Shown here: piece by piece, positions 9,020 through 17,198 of the stretch
How positions within the stretch are numbered: the stretch's first letter is position 1
How the letters are laid out: the number at the start of each line of letters is the position of its first letter
Assembly: GCF_001188955.3 (NCBI RefSeq)
Contig: NZ_JPRF03000021.1
Coordinates: forward strand, 496,001 to 560,000
Source: Kitasatospora aureofaciens
Lineage (GTDB): Bacteria > Actinomycetota > Actinomycetes > Streptomycetales > Streptomycetaceae
DNA length: 64,000 bases
Direction of reading: 5' to 3'
Notes under the pieces: generated by a model
What the model was told of the DNA's origin: nothing
The model's database searches: none
The model's input: the letters and a program-made list of their open reading frames with translations, nothing else
Made by a program: the position numbers and the translations under genes

Positions 9020-9048
9020 GCGCGGGTGACGGCTGCCGTCACCCGCGC
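9020..9048 (+). terminator. Hairpin terminator after NlpC/P60 gene
   Basis: Arms GCGCGGGTGACGG (9020-9032) and CCGTCACCCGCGC (9036-9048), 13 perfect pairs with a 3-base loop, 14 bases past the stop codon. Confidence 0.8.
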
Positions 9049-9194
9049 AGCGCCCGACACCACCAGCCCAGGGCAGCTTTCCGCTCCAGCACGCCGCCAC
9101 CGTCGGCGTCATGGCGCGGTGGTTCGGTTTCACCGGCGCCCGCGCCCTGCGTTCGTTCTTCGAATTGCGCGGCAGCGGTACTGAGGGGGACATC

Positions 9195-9896
9195 ATGCGA
9201 CCTGAGTTCGTCACGGTCATGGGCACCGGATACGTGGCGCGCAGCGTCGCCGACCGCCTGGCCGACGCCGGCTTGACGCCCAGCAACCCGCCGACCGGCG
9301 GTGCCCACGTGCTCGTGACCGGGTTCGCCGTCGCGGAGCCCAGCCCGCACATCTTCGAGGAGACCCGCCGCGTCCTCGCCGCGATGACGCCCGGTAGCTG
9401 GTGGATCGACATGACCCACCCCCCGCTGCGGACCGACGACCTGTGGGTTCCGCCGGAGGATCTCGCCCGGGTCACACGGGTGCGCGTGCCGGTCACCGAC
9501 GTGCGCGGCGTGCTGGTGGCCAGTCCGCCTGTCGACCTGGACCTTCGCAGCCGCCAGGTGTGCGGCGCCATCCTGAGGGTCGCCGACCTCGTCCTGCCCA
9601 CGCAGACCCCCGAGTTCCCGGCAGCGAGGCACAATGACTTGGTCTGGTTGGGGAGGAGGGGCCCGTGGGGAAAGGGGACGGCCGGCGGGACCGGCGCCCG
9701 GGGCGCGGTCCGGCGGGTGGGGTGTTGCTGCGGGGCCTGGTTGCCGTGCTGGGGCTGGCGATCGTGGTGTTCGGCTTCGTCCGCTACCACGATGCCTACG
9801 ACGAGGGCGGGGCCTACCTCGACGCACCTGTCTGCGATGCCCGGGCGGACGGGGAGGCACAGGTGGACTGCCTGCGGTCCGAGAGCGGCCGGGTGA
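9195..9896 (+). CDS. Rossmann-like NAD(P)-binding protein, probably broken at its 3' end
   Basis: ATG with GAGGGGGA 4 bases upstream. Residues about 4-20 read VTVMGTGYVARSVADRLA, a glycine-rich Rossmann turn. Plausible protein continues to about residue 150 (MTPGSWWIDMTHPPLRTD; VCGAILRVADLVLP). From about 9650 the frame becomes Cys/Trp/Arg-rich and overlaps the next gene by some 230 bases, so the natural C-terminus has probably been lost. No family recognised with certainty; a dehydrogenase or a distant methyl/aminotransfer enzyme cannot be separated by eye. Confidence 0.5.
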   Translation: MRPEFVTVMGTGYVARSVADRLADAGLTPSNPPTGGAHVLVTGFAVAEPSPHIFEETRRVLAAMTPGSWWIDMTHPPLRTDDLWVPPEDLARVTRVRVPVTDVRGVLVASPPVDLDLRSRQVCGAILRVADLVLPTQTPEFPAARHNDLVWLGRRGPWGKGTAGGTGARGAVRRVGCCCGAWLPCWGWRSWCSASSATTMPTTRAGPTSTHLSAMPGRTGRHRWTACGPRAAG

Positions 9897-10354
9897 CGAA
9901 GAAGTGGGTCGACACCAACATCGACACGGCCTCGTACCGCCTCACCGTCCTGCGGGAGAACACGCCGGCCCGCACCTACAAGGTGGATAGGTCGTTCTAC
10001 GAGGCGGTGGACGTCGGCTCGACCGTGGAACTGCGTTCCTGGCGAGGGCGGGTAGCCGAAATCATCCAGCAGAAGCACCGGAGTGACCCGCCGTCCACCC
10101 CGTGGGCCGCGGCGTTCCGGATCAGCCTGCTGGTCACGGCGGGCACGGCGCTGCTGGCCGGCGGCCTGGCCGGGGTGTTCCTGGAGCGGTGGAGGATCCA
10201 GGCGGTGATCCTGGTCCCGCTGTTCCTCCTCACCTGGGGCCTCGGTGCGCGGCTACTGCTCTGGCACTGGCCGCAGGCCCTGACCATGGGCCTGCCCGCG
10301 CTGGCCTGGCTGATCGCCGCCGGCCTGGCGACAGCCGCGGCGAAGGCGAACTGA
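9665..10354 (+). CDS. Membrane protein of unknown function (DUF3592-like layout)
   Basis: 229 aa, GTG start with GGAGGAGG 6 bases upstream. One TM segment (about 21-40), then an extracytoplasmic region of about 90 residues ([16 protein letters not shown] ... [14 protein letters not shown]) with two cysteines. Three hydrophobic segments follow near the C-terminus (about 145-165, 175-192, 200-222). The arrangement resembles DUF3592-type proteins. No enzyme motif seen. Confidence 0.7.
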   Translation: MGKGDGRRDRRPGRGPAGGVLLRGLVAVLGLAIVVFGFVRYHDAYDEGGAYLDAPVCDARADGEAQVDCLRSESGRVTKKWVDTNIDTASYRLTVLRENTPARTYKVDRSFYEAVDVGSTVELRSWRGRVAEIIQQKHRSDPPSTPWAAAFRISLLVTAGTALLAGGLAGVFLERWRIQAVILVPLFLLTWGLGARLLLWHWPQALTMGLPALAWLIAAGLATAAAKAN

Positions 10355-10387
10355 GTGCGAGCCGCCCGGCCGTAGCGACGGCGGCCT

Positions 10388-10560
10388 GATGCTGCTCGAA
10401 CTGCAGCACCAGGCCAGCGTCCTGGCCGGCCAGGTCCAGGTCGAGCTCCTCGATGTTGACGTCCACGATCTCCTCGGAGCGGGCGCACGTCTCGCAGAGC
10501 GTCCGCCACAGCGCCTTCTCCCGGAGGTGGACGTCGTGGCGGCCGATCAGCCGAAGGTGA
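10388..10560 (-). pseudogene. Tyrosine recombinase, internal fragment
   Basis: Minus strand reads [38 protein letters not shown], the box I region of phage-type integrases (usually LRD..LWE.LYETGAR..E.L.LN..DLDL, including the first catalytic Arg). It then loses similarity. It overlaps head to head with another integrase fragment on the plus strand. Confidence 0.6.
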
Positions 10561-10901
10561 GGAGGCGCGGGTTGGCGGCGCTGGCGGTGGTGCGGGATCT
10601 GCGTGAGCATCGGGATCCGGTTTCGGCGGAGGAACTGGAGCAGTTCGAGACCGACGCGCTGGCCGGCTTCGTGCTGGCTCGGACGTCGGCCGGGTTGGCG
10701 GACAGCACGATCCGTGGCGACGTCGGCCACGTGGAAGAGATCCGCACGTGGTTCGGTCGGTCGCTGTGGGACATGGAGCCAGCCGACGCGGACGCGTACT
10801 CCGGGCGGGTGCTGCGGGGCTCGCCCAGCGGTACCCGTCTGGCCCGCTCCCAGGCGCTGAGCACGTACTTCCTGTTCCTGGAGTTGCGACACAACGTCTG
10901 A
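10527..10901 (+). pseudogene. Site-specific integrase, N-terminal (SAM-like) domain only
   Basis: From the GTG at 10527 about 124 residues resemble the N-terminal core-binding domain of actinomycete integrases ([55 protein letters not shown]). The ORF stops exactly where the catalytic domain should begin, so it is truncated. Together with the fragment on the other strand it marks a rearranged integration locus. Confidence 0.65.
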
Positions 10902-10934
10902 GCTTGTTCTTTAACCTCTCGCCCGGAGCCGGGC

Positions 10935-11477
10935 CTACGTGGCATCCGCGTACGCGAGGTGGGTGCCGCAGGCTCGGCACTGGAAGAGGTAGGCGGTTGG
11001 CTGGCCGTCCCTGGTCAACGCGTTGAGGTATTGCTCGGCCTGTGGCTTGGGCCAGGAGGTGAGTTCTTGTCGAAGGGATGCCGATGCATCTGGGTAGGCG
11101 GCAAGCTCGGCGGCTCCGGCGGGGCCGAGGAAGGCCGCGCCGTCTGCGCAGTGGATCAGCCATCGCTCCTGCTGCCAGCCGCTGAATCCTGGCGTGCGTT
11201 GCGTGATCGCGAAAAGCCGATCCATCGGGACGTCGTCGACGACATCGGTGAACTGGGCCTCGAAGCGGTCAGCCGCGCTCCCGTCCGCGATGCACCACGG
11301 GCAGAGTCGATCGCGGAGATTCTCGGCCGCGTAGACGGGGCCGGCGTAGATGTAGCCGCGGGCCCGACCACAGCAACTGCACTCCGTGTCGGACTGGACG
11401 ATGGCGCCGGTGGCCACGGGGTCGGGGTGATACGGAAACACGGGAAGCGGCTCTCTCACGGGCAGCGACCGTATCAC
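10935..11477 (-). CDS. CbrC family protein (UPF0167)
   Basis: 180 aa. Opens with LPVFPYHPDPVATGAI, the CbrC signature, and has three CxxC-type pairs (CSCCGR, LCPWC, CRACG) suggesting a structural metal. The E. coli member CbrC is linked to colicin tolerance via the CreBC system; the biochemical role is unknown. GTG start at 11477 preceded by AGGGA; an internal GTG six codons on is an alternative. It lies between transposase and integrase remnants, so it may be cargo. Confidence 0.85.
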   Translation of the reverse strand: MIRSLPVREPLPVFPYHPDPVATGAIVQSDTECSCCGRARGYIYAGPVYAAENLRDRLCPWCIADGSAADRFEAQFTDVVDDVPMDRLFAITQRTPGFSGWQQERWLIHCADGAAFLGPAGAAELAAYPDASASLRQELTSWPKPQAEQYLNALTRDGQPTAYLFQCRACGTHLAYADAT

Positions 11478-11499
11478 CGCAGTCCCTGCCGCTCAGGCG

Positions 11500-11930
11500 G
11501 GTCTGTCAGTCCTCCGGGGCTTGGTACCCCTCTTGTGATGAGCCGGGCGGGCGTACGCCTCGCCGGTCGCGAGGACTTTGCCGACGTCGTGACGGGGTGC
11601 CGGAGTGCGGTTCGGGGAGCCTGGTGGTCGGCCGGGGCCGGGCCGGGTCGGGTCGGTTTCCGTGCACGCGCCGGCGATGGGGTCTTCGTGTGGAGGTTCC
11701 TGAACCCGCGTCGGACACGGGCGGGGGTGAGCTTGTTCGGTTCGGCCGGTCTTTCCCACGGGCGGCGGAGGTCGGTGGCGAGGGGGCGGGCGAGCCGGAG
11801 CTGGGTGTGGGCGGCGATCACCAGCCAGGTCCACCGGTCAGCCGCCTCGGAGCTGCGGAGTCTGGGCTTGGTCCAGCCGAGCGTCTGCTTGAAGAGGCGG
11901 AAGGTGTGCTCCAGGTCGAATCTTCGCCCG
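11500..11930 (-). pseudogene. Transposase C-terminal remnant (DDE family as in 55237-55790)
   Basis: Reads RFDLEHTFRLFKQTLGWTKP, then ADRWTWLVIAAHTQLRLARP and LTPARVRRGFRNLHTKT. A frameshift near 11680 is followed by KVLATGEAY and KRGTKPRRTD. This is the C-terminal third of a common streptomycete transposase family; the junction upstream of RRFDLEH is abrupt. A piece from the N-terminal half of the same family sits at 55.2-55.8 kb. Confidence 0.75.
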
Positions 11931-12013
11931 CACGTCTGGGGAAGTGAGAGGCCGGGGGGATCCCAAGTGCCGCTCACATCACACCAGATACGTATGGCTC
12001 CATGGGGGGAACC

Positions 12014-12541
12014 ATGAACATCCGCTCCAGCATCGCTGTGCTCGCCCTCGGCCTCGGCGCCGGCCTGCTGGCCGCCGCGCCGGCCTCGGCGTCGTCGTTC
12101 CCGCCGCTGTCGTCCAACTCCACGGTGGAGATCCAGGCCGACTTCAGCGGCAAGTGCCTGGAGGTCGCGGACGCGCGCACCGACGACGGCGCGCCCATCG
12201 TCGAGGCGACCTGCACCGGCGCCAGCAACCAGCAGTGGAGCATCACCAACGGCTACGTCTTCAACGTCCACAGCGGCAAGTGCCTGGACCTGCCGGGCTG
12301 GAACCGCAACGCGGGCACGGCGATCGACCAGTGGACCTGTAACCAGGGCGACAACCAGCGCTGGGGCCACCTCGACCTCACCGGCGGCGGCATGTCCATC
12401 GTCAACACTCGTCATGCCGTGGGAAGAACCCTCGGGCGGCCACGAGGTCAAAGCTCCGTAGGCCCGGGCGCAGCCGCTGAACCATATGCCCCTTTGTGGC
12501 GTCTTCTGCCCCGTACCCATCCCGATCAAGGAGATCCCACT
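12014..12541 (+). CDS. Secreted ricin-type lectin domain, truncated and open into the next gene
   Basis: ATG (MNIRSS) with GGGGGA 4 bases upstream. Signal peptide 1-29 (cleavage near ASA-SS). A beta-trefoil follows with QxW repeats at SNQQWSI and DNQRWGH; the third repeat breaks off after SIVNTRHA at about 12420. No stop codon follows: the frame runs about 40 residues of unrelated sequence and straight into the ParB-like protein, ending at 13468. As read, the product would be a 484-aa secreted lectin-ParB fusion. More likely a truncation joined to another gene's promoter region. Confidence 0.7.
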
Positions 12542-13468
12542 GTGAAGGTCCACCCCGTTACCGCTCTGTTCCCGATGCTCGGCCCCGACGAACTCCTCGA
12601 CCTCGCCCAGGACATCGAGAGCAACGGCTTGACCGAGCCCGTCATCCTGGACGCCGACGGCGTCCTCCTGGACGGCCGCGGACGACTCGCCGCCTGCGAA
12701 CTGGCCGACGTCGAACCCCGCTTCACCACCTATCAGGGCGACGATCCGGTCTGCCTGATCGTGTCCGCCAACCGCCACCACCCGAACACCACCGCGAGTC
12801 AGCACGCCATGATCGCCGCGATGGCACGCTCACTGTCCCCGGGCTCACTCCCGTCCGACACGGCCCGGTGCGGCATCAACGTCACCCGGCTGTCCATCGC
12901 CACCACCGTGCTCGAACACGCCCCCGACCTCGCCGAACAGGTCCGCATCGGCACCCTCGCCCTGAACGCCGCCTACACCGCCGTCCGCAGACGCAAGGCT
13001 GACGCCAAGGCCCTCCTCGCCCAGCACGCACGACTGCGCCAGCACGCCCCCGACCTCGCCGAGCAGGTCATCGCCGGCCACCTCGCCGTCACCGACGCCA
13101 CCGCGGCCCTCGACTCCCGACAGGAGGAGGAACACCTCCGCCGGCGCGTCGAGGAGATCGACGCCATCCGCCTCGCCGACGGCGACACCACGCCGGCCTT
13201 CGCCCGGACCGCCGAAGCGGGCGATGTCGACTGGCGCCACGCCCATCAGATGGCCGAGCAGTACCTCGCCCAGCGCCACGACGCCATCCGCCACGTCCAG
13301 CACAGCCTGGCCGGCATCGCGGAACTCTGGAGCGCCGTCCAGGATCTCGCCCACCACTCTCGGAGCCCCTACGCCCGGGAAATCCTCAAGGGCCTCACCG
13401 GCCCGGCGCGCACCCTCGCCCACCGCCTCATCGCTCTCGAAACCGCTTGCGCGACAGGCACGGCCTGA
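12542..13468 (+). CDS. ParB N-terminal-domain (sulfiredoxin-fold) protein
   Basis: 308 aa from GTG, with AAGGAGA 6 bases upstream, which decides the start against the longer in-frame lectin ORF. Residues about 1-90 are the ParB/Srx fold (ELLDLAQDIESNGLTEPVIL; LLDGRGRLAACELADVEPRF; NRHHPNTTASQHAM). The rest is helical, with two similar segments (HAPDLAEQV at about 122 and 168) and a Glu/Arg-rich stretch. Such proteins occur on actinomycete plasmids and integrative elements as partition or regulatory factors; no parA is adjacent. Confidence 0.8.
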   Translation: MKVHPVTALFPMLGPDELLDLAQDIESNGLTEPVILDADGVLLDGRGRLAACELADVEPRFTTYQGDDPVCLIVSANRHHPNTTASQHAMIAAMARSLSPGSLPSDTARCGINVTRLSIATTVLEHAPDLAEQVRIGTLALNAAYTAVRRRKADAKALLAQHARLRQHAPDLAEQVIAGHLAVTDATAALDSRQEEEHLRRRVEEIDAIRLADGDTTPAFARTAEAGDVDWRHAHQMAEQYLAQRHDAIRHVQHSLAGIAELWSAVQDLAHHSRSPYAREILKGLTGPARTLAHRLIALETACATGTA

Positions 13469-13516
13469 TCTGCACCCCGCTGCCGTTACGGCTGAGACAG
13501 GGGCCGGAAGTCTTCT

Positions 13517-13545
13517 GCGGCGGCGGAGAAATGACCCGCCGCCGC
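13517..13545 (+). terminator. Hairpin after ParB-like gene
   Basis: Arms GCGGCGGCGG (13517-13526) and CCGCCGCCGC (13536-13545), perfect, 9-base loop, about 50 bases past the stop. Confidence 0.55.
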
Positions 13546-13896
13546 TGCCTGTGCATACTCCAACGCGCTCCGACGGACCCCGGGTGCCGCATCTGGCCGG
13601 CGGCTCCGCGCCCATCCAGGGCCTGGCCGCTGACCGGCTCAAGCGCTGCTCCACCCGGCTCCGGGCGCTCGCCCACCGACCTGGACGGACCAGGGCCCGA
13701 GTTGCCGTGCAAGAGGCGGAGACCGAAGGAACGCCGCGCAGCCGTCCATGCGGGCCGTGTCAACGCGAACCCGGGTAGGACCGTGGCCCAGCGGCGACCT
13801 CGCCCGACTGCGCCCCAGCCCTTCCCGGGACGGCGGCCGTCGCGACCGGCATCGACGGTCAGGAGAATTGTCCGATTAAGACACTTATGCGACGTT

Positions 13897-13910
13897 ATAT
13901 CAGCTGATAT
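13897..13910. promoter_or_regulatory. Perfect 14-bp palindrome in promoter region
   Basis: ATATCAGCTGATAT is self-complementary and lies in the AT-rich stretch 160 bases before the riboswitch. Possible operator for the CAP gene; no regulator assigned. Confidence 0.4.
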
Positions 13911-14062
13911 GGCATTCCGTCAGTTCTTCGTCAGATGTCCATGTGATCTGCATGATACGAACTTGTGTATTCGGGGTCGGTCTGCCTAGCGTTCAGGCTG
14001 TTCGCACCTGCGGACCCTGCCGCCGGGACGCCGAGTCCTGTCCACCGGTCGGCCGGACGTCG

Positions 14063-14215
14063 AGCAGTGCACCGGGCAGGAGCGGGGGAACCAGGTAGTT
14101 CGCCGCGCCCTGCTCGGCCCGTTCACGGACGAGATGGGTGTGGCTAGGGGTGAAGCCGCTACGTGCGGCCGGGCTACCTCACGGCCCGAACCCGACAGCT
14201 CACCTCGCAGGCGTC
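14063..14215 (+). promoter_or_regulatory. c-di-AMP (ydaO-yuaA) riboswitch upstream of CAP protein gene
   Basis: Conserved blocks occur in the expected order: GGAGCGGGGGAACCA (about 14079-14092), AGGGGTGAAGCCG (14147-14158), GGGCTACCTCACGGCCCGAA (14171-14190) and CCCGACAGCTCACCTCGCAG (14191-14210). In actinomycetes this class precedes secreted wall-remodelling genes and turns them off when c-di-AMP is high. The start codon of the CAP protein is 16 bases beyond the element. Confidence 0.85.
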
Positions 14216-14230
14216 GCAGAGGGACGCCCC

Positions 14231-15157
14231 ATGCTGATTTCAGGTACCGGCCGGCATCGCCGTGCGCGCCGGAGACACACCCCGCGTCTGGCCGCCACCG
14301 CCGGGATCGCCGGCGCCGGCCTCATGCTGCCGCTGCTGAGCGCGAGCGGAGCCTCCGCCGCGCCCGGCTCCCACACGCACGCGAGCCACGCCGGCTGGCA
14401 GGAGCACCATCAGCACCGGCACCAGAGCGACTCCGATAGTCAGCACCGCCACCAGGCCGGCCCACCCTCCGCTCCGGCCTCGCCCGACGCCTCGCACGCC
14501 TCGCACGCCTCGCACGCCTCGCCGTCGCCGTCCGCCCCGGCCTCCCACGCCCCGGAATCCGCGGCCGCGCGCCCCGGCGGCGAGTCCCAGGGCTCCCATC
14601 CAGCGTGGCCCTCTGCTTCGACCCCGGCCCCGGCGTCCCACACGTCCGCGCCGTCCTCCCCGTCCGCCCAGGTCACGCACGCCCCCGCTCCCGCGGCCGC
14701 ACCCGCCACCCCGGCCGCGCAGACCGGTTCGAACTCGGACGCCGTGCAGCAGGTCCTCAATCTGATCAACCGGGCGCGGGCCGCGCAGGGTCTGCCCGCC
14801 TACACCATCACGTCGGGGCTGACCGACAGCGCCGAGGCCCACAACCAGACGATGGCCGGCGGCTGCGGCATGTCCCACCAGTGCCCTGGCGAGGCCGAGT
14901 TGGGGGCACGGGAGACGGCTGCGGGCGTCCAGTGGAACGCCGCCGGGGAGAACATAGGCTACGGCAGCGGGGTCTCCACCTCGGCCCAGGACATCGCCGC
15001 CCTGGCGGTCAGCCTGACCCAGGGCATGCTGAACGAGACGCCGCCGGACGACGGCCACCGCAAGAACATCCTCAGCAGCGTATTCACCCACATCGGCATC
15101 GCCGTCCACCGGGATGCCAGTGGAACCGTCTGGCTCACCCAGGACTTCTCCAACTGA
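14231..15157 (+). CDS. Secreted CAP-domain (SCP/PR1) protein with His/Ser/Pro-rich linker
   Basis: 308 aa, ATG with AGAGGGA 6 bases upstream. An Arg-rich N-terminus and hydrophobic core form a signal peptide (about 1-38, ending ASA-AP). A linker to about residue 170 is low-complexity: an HASHASHAS tract, many His, Ser and Pro. The CAP domain (about 172-308) has NLINRARAAQGLP, HNQTMA, GENIGYG and HRKNILSSVFTHIGIAV, with the usual His/Glu pocket residues and a Cys pair. Role presumed at the wall or outside the cell; the catalytic activity of bacterial CAP proteins is unsettled. Controlled by the c-di-AMP riboswitch. Confidence 0.9.
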   Translation: MLISGTGRHRRARRRHTPRLAATAGIAGAGLMLPLLSASGASAAPGSHTHASHAGWQEHHQHRHQSDSDSQHRHQAGPPSAPASPDASHASHASHASPSPSAPASHAPESAAARPGGESQGSHPAWPSASTPAPASHTSAPSSPSAQVTHAPAPAAAPATPAAQTGSNSDAVQQVLNLINRARAAQGLPAYTITSGLTDSAEAHNQTMAGGCGMSHQCPGEAELGARETAAGVQWNAAGENIGYGSGVSTSAQDIAALAVSLTQGMLNETPPDDGHRKNILSSVFTHIGIAVHRDASGTVWLTQDFSN

Positions 15158-15209
15158 CCCGTCCGTCAAGGACGTAGGCCGAGGCCGGACCGACCCCGTC
15201 CGGGCGGGT

Positions 15210-15258
15210 CGGCCGCCTCCGTCCCGCGGGCACCCGGCCCGTGAGACGGAGGCGGCCG
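15210..15258 (+). terminator. Hairpin terminator after CAP gene
   Basis: Arms CGGCCGCCTCCGTC (15210-15223) and GACGGAGGCGGCCG (15245-15258), 14 perfect pairs around a 21-base loop, about 50 bases after the stop codon. Confidence 0.65.
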
Positions 15259-15373
15259 GAGGATCAGGACCGGATGTCGAGCGCGCCCACCGGGTGGCCG
15301 GACCAGATCGCCCGGGCGGCCACAGCCGGAAGGAGTCCCCCGTTCGGACGCCGTCCTGGCTGTCGTGTGGGTC

Positions 15374-15470
15374 ATGACTCACCGCGTGCGGTACACCGTC
15401 GAGGCGAAGACGGCGATCGACGCGCTGCCCGCTGAGCGTCGTGCTCTCTTGGCCTCCCGGCCCAGCAGGC
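15374..15470 (+). pseudogene. ParE/RelE-like toxin, N-terminal fragment
   Basis: ATG followed by THRVRYTVEAKTAIDALPAE RRALL, which resembles the first strand and helix of ParE/RelE toxins (usually F.PEA...L..LP...R). Similarity ends after about 27 residues; no antitoxin is adjacent. Truncated next to the IS701-type element. Confidence 0.4.
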
Positions 15471-15550
15471 GGTGCGCGGTGATCAGCGCCACCGCGGCGC
15501 TGCGGGCAGGCATCGCCTCCTCTTTAGCTTGGGATCTACTGACTTCAGCT

Positions 15551-17198
15551 CGTCAGGGTGAGGTAGGGCTGTCGGGGGTCAGCCCGGTGCCGACTGTGAA
15601 GCCGTCGAGGATGTTGGGCCGGTACTGAAGGCGCTTGAGCCGGTGGCGCACCGGCCACTGCCGCTCCGTCCGCAGGCCTGAACCGGGATCTCGTCGTCCG
15701 CCCGTGCCCGCCCGCCGCCCTGGCCGTGCCGTCGGCGACGCCGGCGTCGAGGTCGGCGGCGTAGCGCACCAGCGCGTCGTACAGCCGGGGCGGTGGTCTG
15801 AAAACTCCGCCACACCACCCGTCGGGGAAGCGATCCCACCCGCAGCCGTCGGCGCCAATCGGACCAGTTCTAGGCGTGAACGCGGGGCGAGGACCGTGGC
15901 GGGTGTAGGCCGTGGGGCGGCCAGCCGCCAGGAGCCGCCGGATCTCTGCCACGGTGAGGTCCACCAAGATGGGGGAACCGTTTCTGCAGCCCCCTTTGAT
16001 GCCGCAGCCATCGCGGCCAGGAAGGCATGGGCGAGCATGGCCAGGGTGATGTGCCGCATCCAGCCGGTGTAGCGGCGGACCTCGTACTGGTCCAGGCCAC
16101 ACTCGTTCTTCGCGGCCTGGAAGCACTCCTCGATCGTCCAGCGAATCCCGGCAATCCGCACCAACTGCTCTACTGTCGTGTCGAGTTGTGAGTAGGCAAG
16201 GTAGTAGGCGATCTCGTCGGGCCTGCCCAGGCTGCGGCGGGCCAGTGCCCACCGCTGGCGGACCTGGGTCTCGCCCTGGTAGTCGTACTCCGCCACAGCA
16301 GGCAGTCGGATGGCCGCCCAGTCGTAGACATGCGGCCCCTTGGCGCCGTGGCCGCACGAGATCCGTTCCCAGGCCTCGGCCGGGGCCTGGGAGAACAGCC
16401 AGTCGATGCGTGGACAGCCTACGCTGAACTGGGACTTGGGCACCGCAAGGACGTAGCCGACGCCGGACTGCTCCAGCAGCCGGCGGAAGCGCCCCTCCTG
16501 TCCGTAGGCCGAGTCGGCGGTGACCCAGGCGATGGGCAGTGGGGAGGCCAGTGCGCGTAGCACCATGGCCTTGGCCAGCTCACCCTTGGTGTGGAACTCC
16601 CGCTCGTCGGGGACCTTCGCCGCGCGGCAGCGGTCCCGATCCTCAGTCCAGGACTTGGGCAGGTAGAGCTCGCGGTCGACCAGGGCCCGTCCGCGGCTGG
16701 TGGCGTAGGCGGCGAACACCCCGATCTGACAGTTCTCGGTTCGGCCGGCGGTCCCGGAGTACTGGCGCTGCACGCCCGCGGAGGTGGTGCCCTTCTTGAC
16801 GAAGCCGGTGTCGTCAATGATCAGGACTCCGTCGCTCCTCCCGAGGCGTTCGGCGACGTAGTGCTGGAGCTCGTCACGGATCTCGTCCGCGTTCCAGCGG
16901 GCACCGGCGAGCAGGTGCTGCAGCCCGTCGGGGGTGGCGTGACCGGCGTACTCGGCCAGCTGCCAGCCATTTTTGCGGCCGACCGGGCCGAGCAAGCCTC
17001 GGACGTAGCCGCGCATCCGGCGGCGTGGCTCCACGCGCCTGAAGCGGTGGCCGACACGGAGGAAGAGGTCTTCGAGTTCGTTGTCCCAGGTCTCGGCCGC
17101 AGGCTCGTTGATCACGACGAGAGACTGCCCCGCCGCTGTCACTGCCAACGTCGGCTGCACACGATCGAGGGGCGGTCCCATGAAGACCGCCCCTGACG
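15551..17198. mobile_element. IS701-family-like insertion sequence
   Basis: The transposase gene is bracketed by short inverted ends: CGTCAGGG reading inward at 15551-15558 and its reverse complement CCCTGACG at 17191-17198. Only 8 bases match exactly and no target duplication is obvious, so the exact ends are provisional. Confidence 0.55.
15553..17181 (-). CDS. IS701-family transposase, C-terminus frameshifted
   Basis: The DDE core is intact: IIDDTGFVKKG (first Asp), VTADSAYGQ (second Asp) and RWTIEECFQAAKNE (Glu). N-terminal RRRMRGYVRGLLGPVGRKNG and QLAEYAGHATPDGLQHLL are family hallmarks. ATG at 17181 is the longest start; GTG at 17115 (VINEPAAETW) is likelier by family length. After AAETVP at about 15975 a one-base change in a C-run switches frame: VDLTVAEIRRLLA, the expected continuation, is read in another frame, and the rest of this ORF is nonsense. 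Probably inactive unless frameshifting occurs. Confidence 0.75.
   Translation of the reverse strand: MGPPLDRVQPTLAVTAAGQSLVVINEPAAETWDNELEDLFLRVGHRFRRVEPRRRMRGYVRGLLGPVGRKNGWQLAEYAGHATPDGLQHLLAGARWNADEIRDELQHYVAERLGRSDGVLIIDDTGFVKKGTTSAGVQRQYSGTAGRTENCQIGVFAAYATSRGRALVDRELYLPKSWTEDRDRCRAAKVPDEREFHTKGELAKAMVLRALASPLPIAWVTADSAYGQEGRFRRLLEQSGVGYVLAVPKSQFSVGCPRIDWLFSQAPAEAWERISCGHGAKGPHVYDWAAIRLPAVAEYDYQGETQVRQRWALARRSLGRPDEIAYYLAYSQLDTTVEQLVRIAGIRWTIEECFQAAKNECGLDQYEVRRYTGWMRHITLAMLAHAFLAAMAAASKGAAETVPPSWWTSPWQRSGGSWRLAAPRPTPATVLAPRSRLELVRLAPTAAGGIASPTGGVAEFSDHRPGCTTRWCATPPTSTPASPTARPGRRAGTGGRRDPGSGLRTERQWPVRHRLKRLQYRPNILDGFTVGTGLTPDSPTSP

Larger units (their letters stand above)
13469..14062. 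other. Intergenic region: hairpin, AT-rich promoter stretch, palindrome
   Basis: The first half holds a hairpin (13517-13545) that fits a terminator of the ParB-like gene. The interval 13860-13975 is clearly AT-richer than its surroundings and contains the palindrome ATATCAGCTGATAT at 13897-13910. It probably carries the promoter of the riboswitch-CAP transcript. No coding sequence recognised. Confidence 0.5.

Noticed and set aside
14480..14525. Short tandem repeat (cgcacgcctc units) as a possible microsatellite or regulatory array
   Set aside because: It encodes the HAS-HAS-HAS linker of the CAP protein in frame, so it is explained as coding low complexity.
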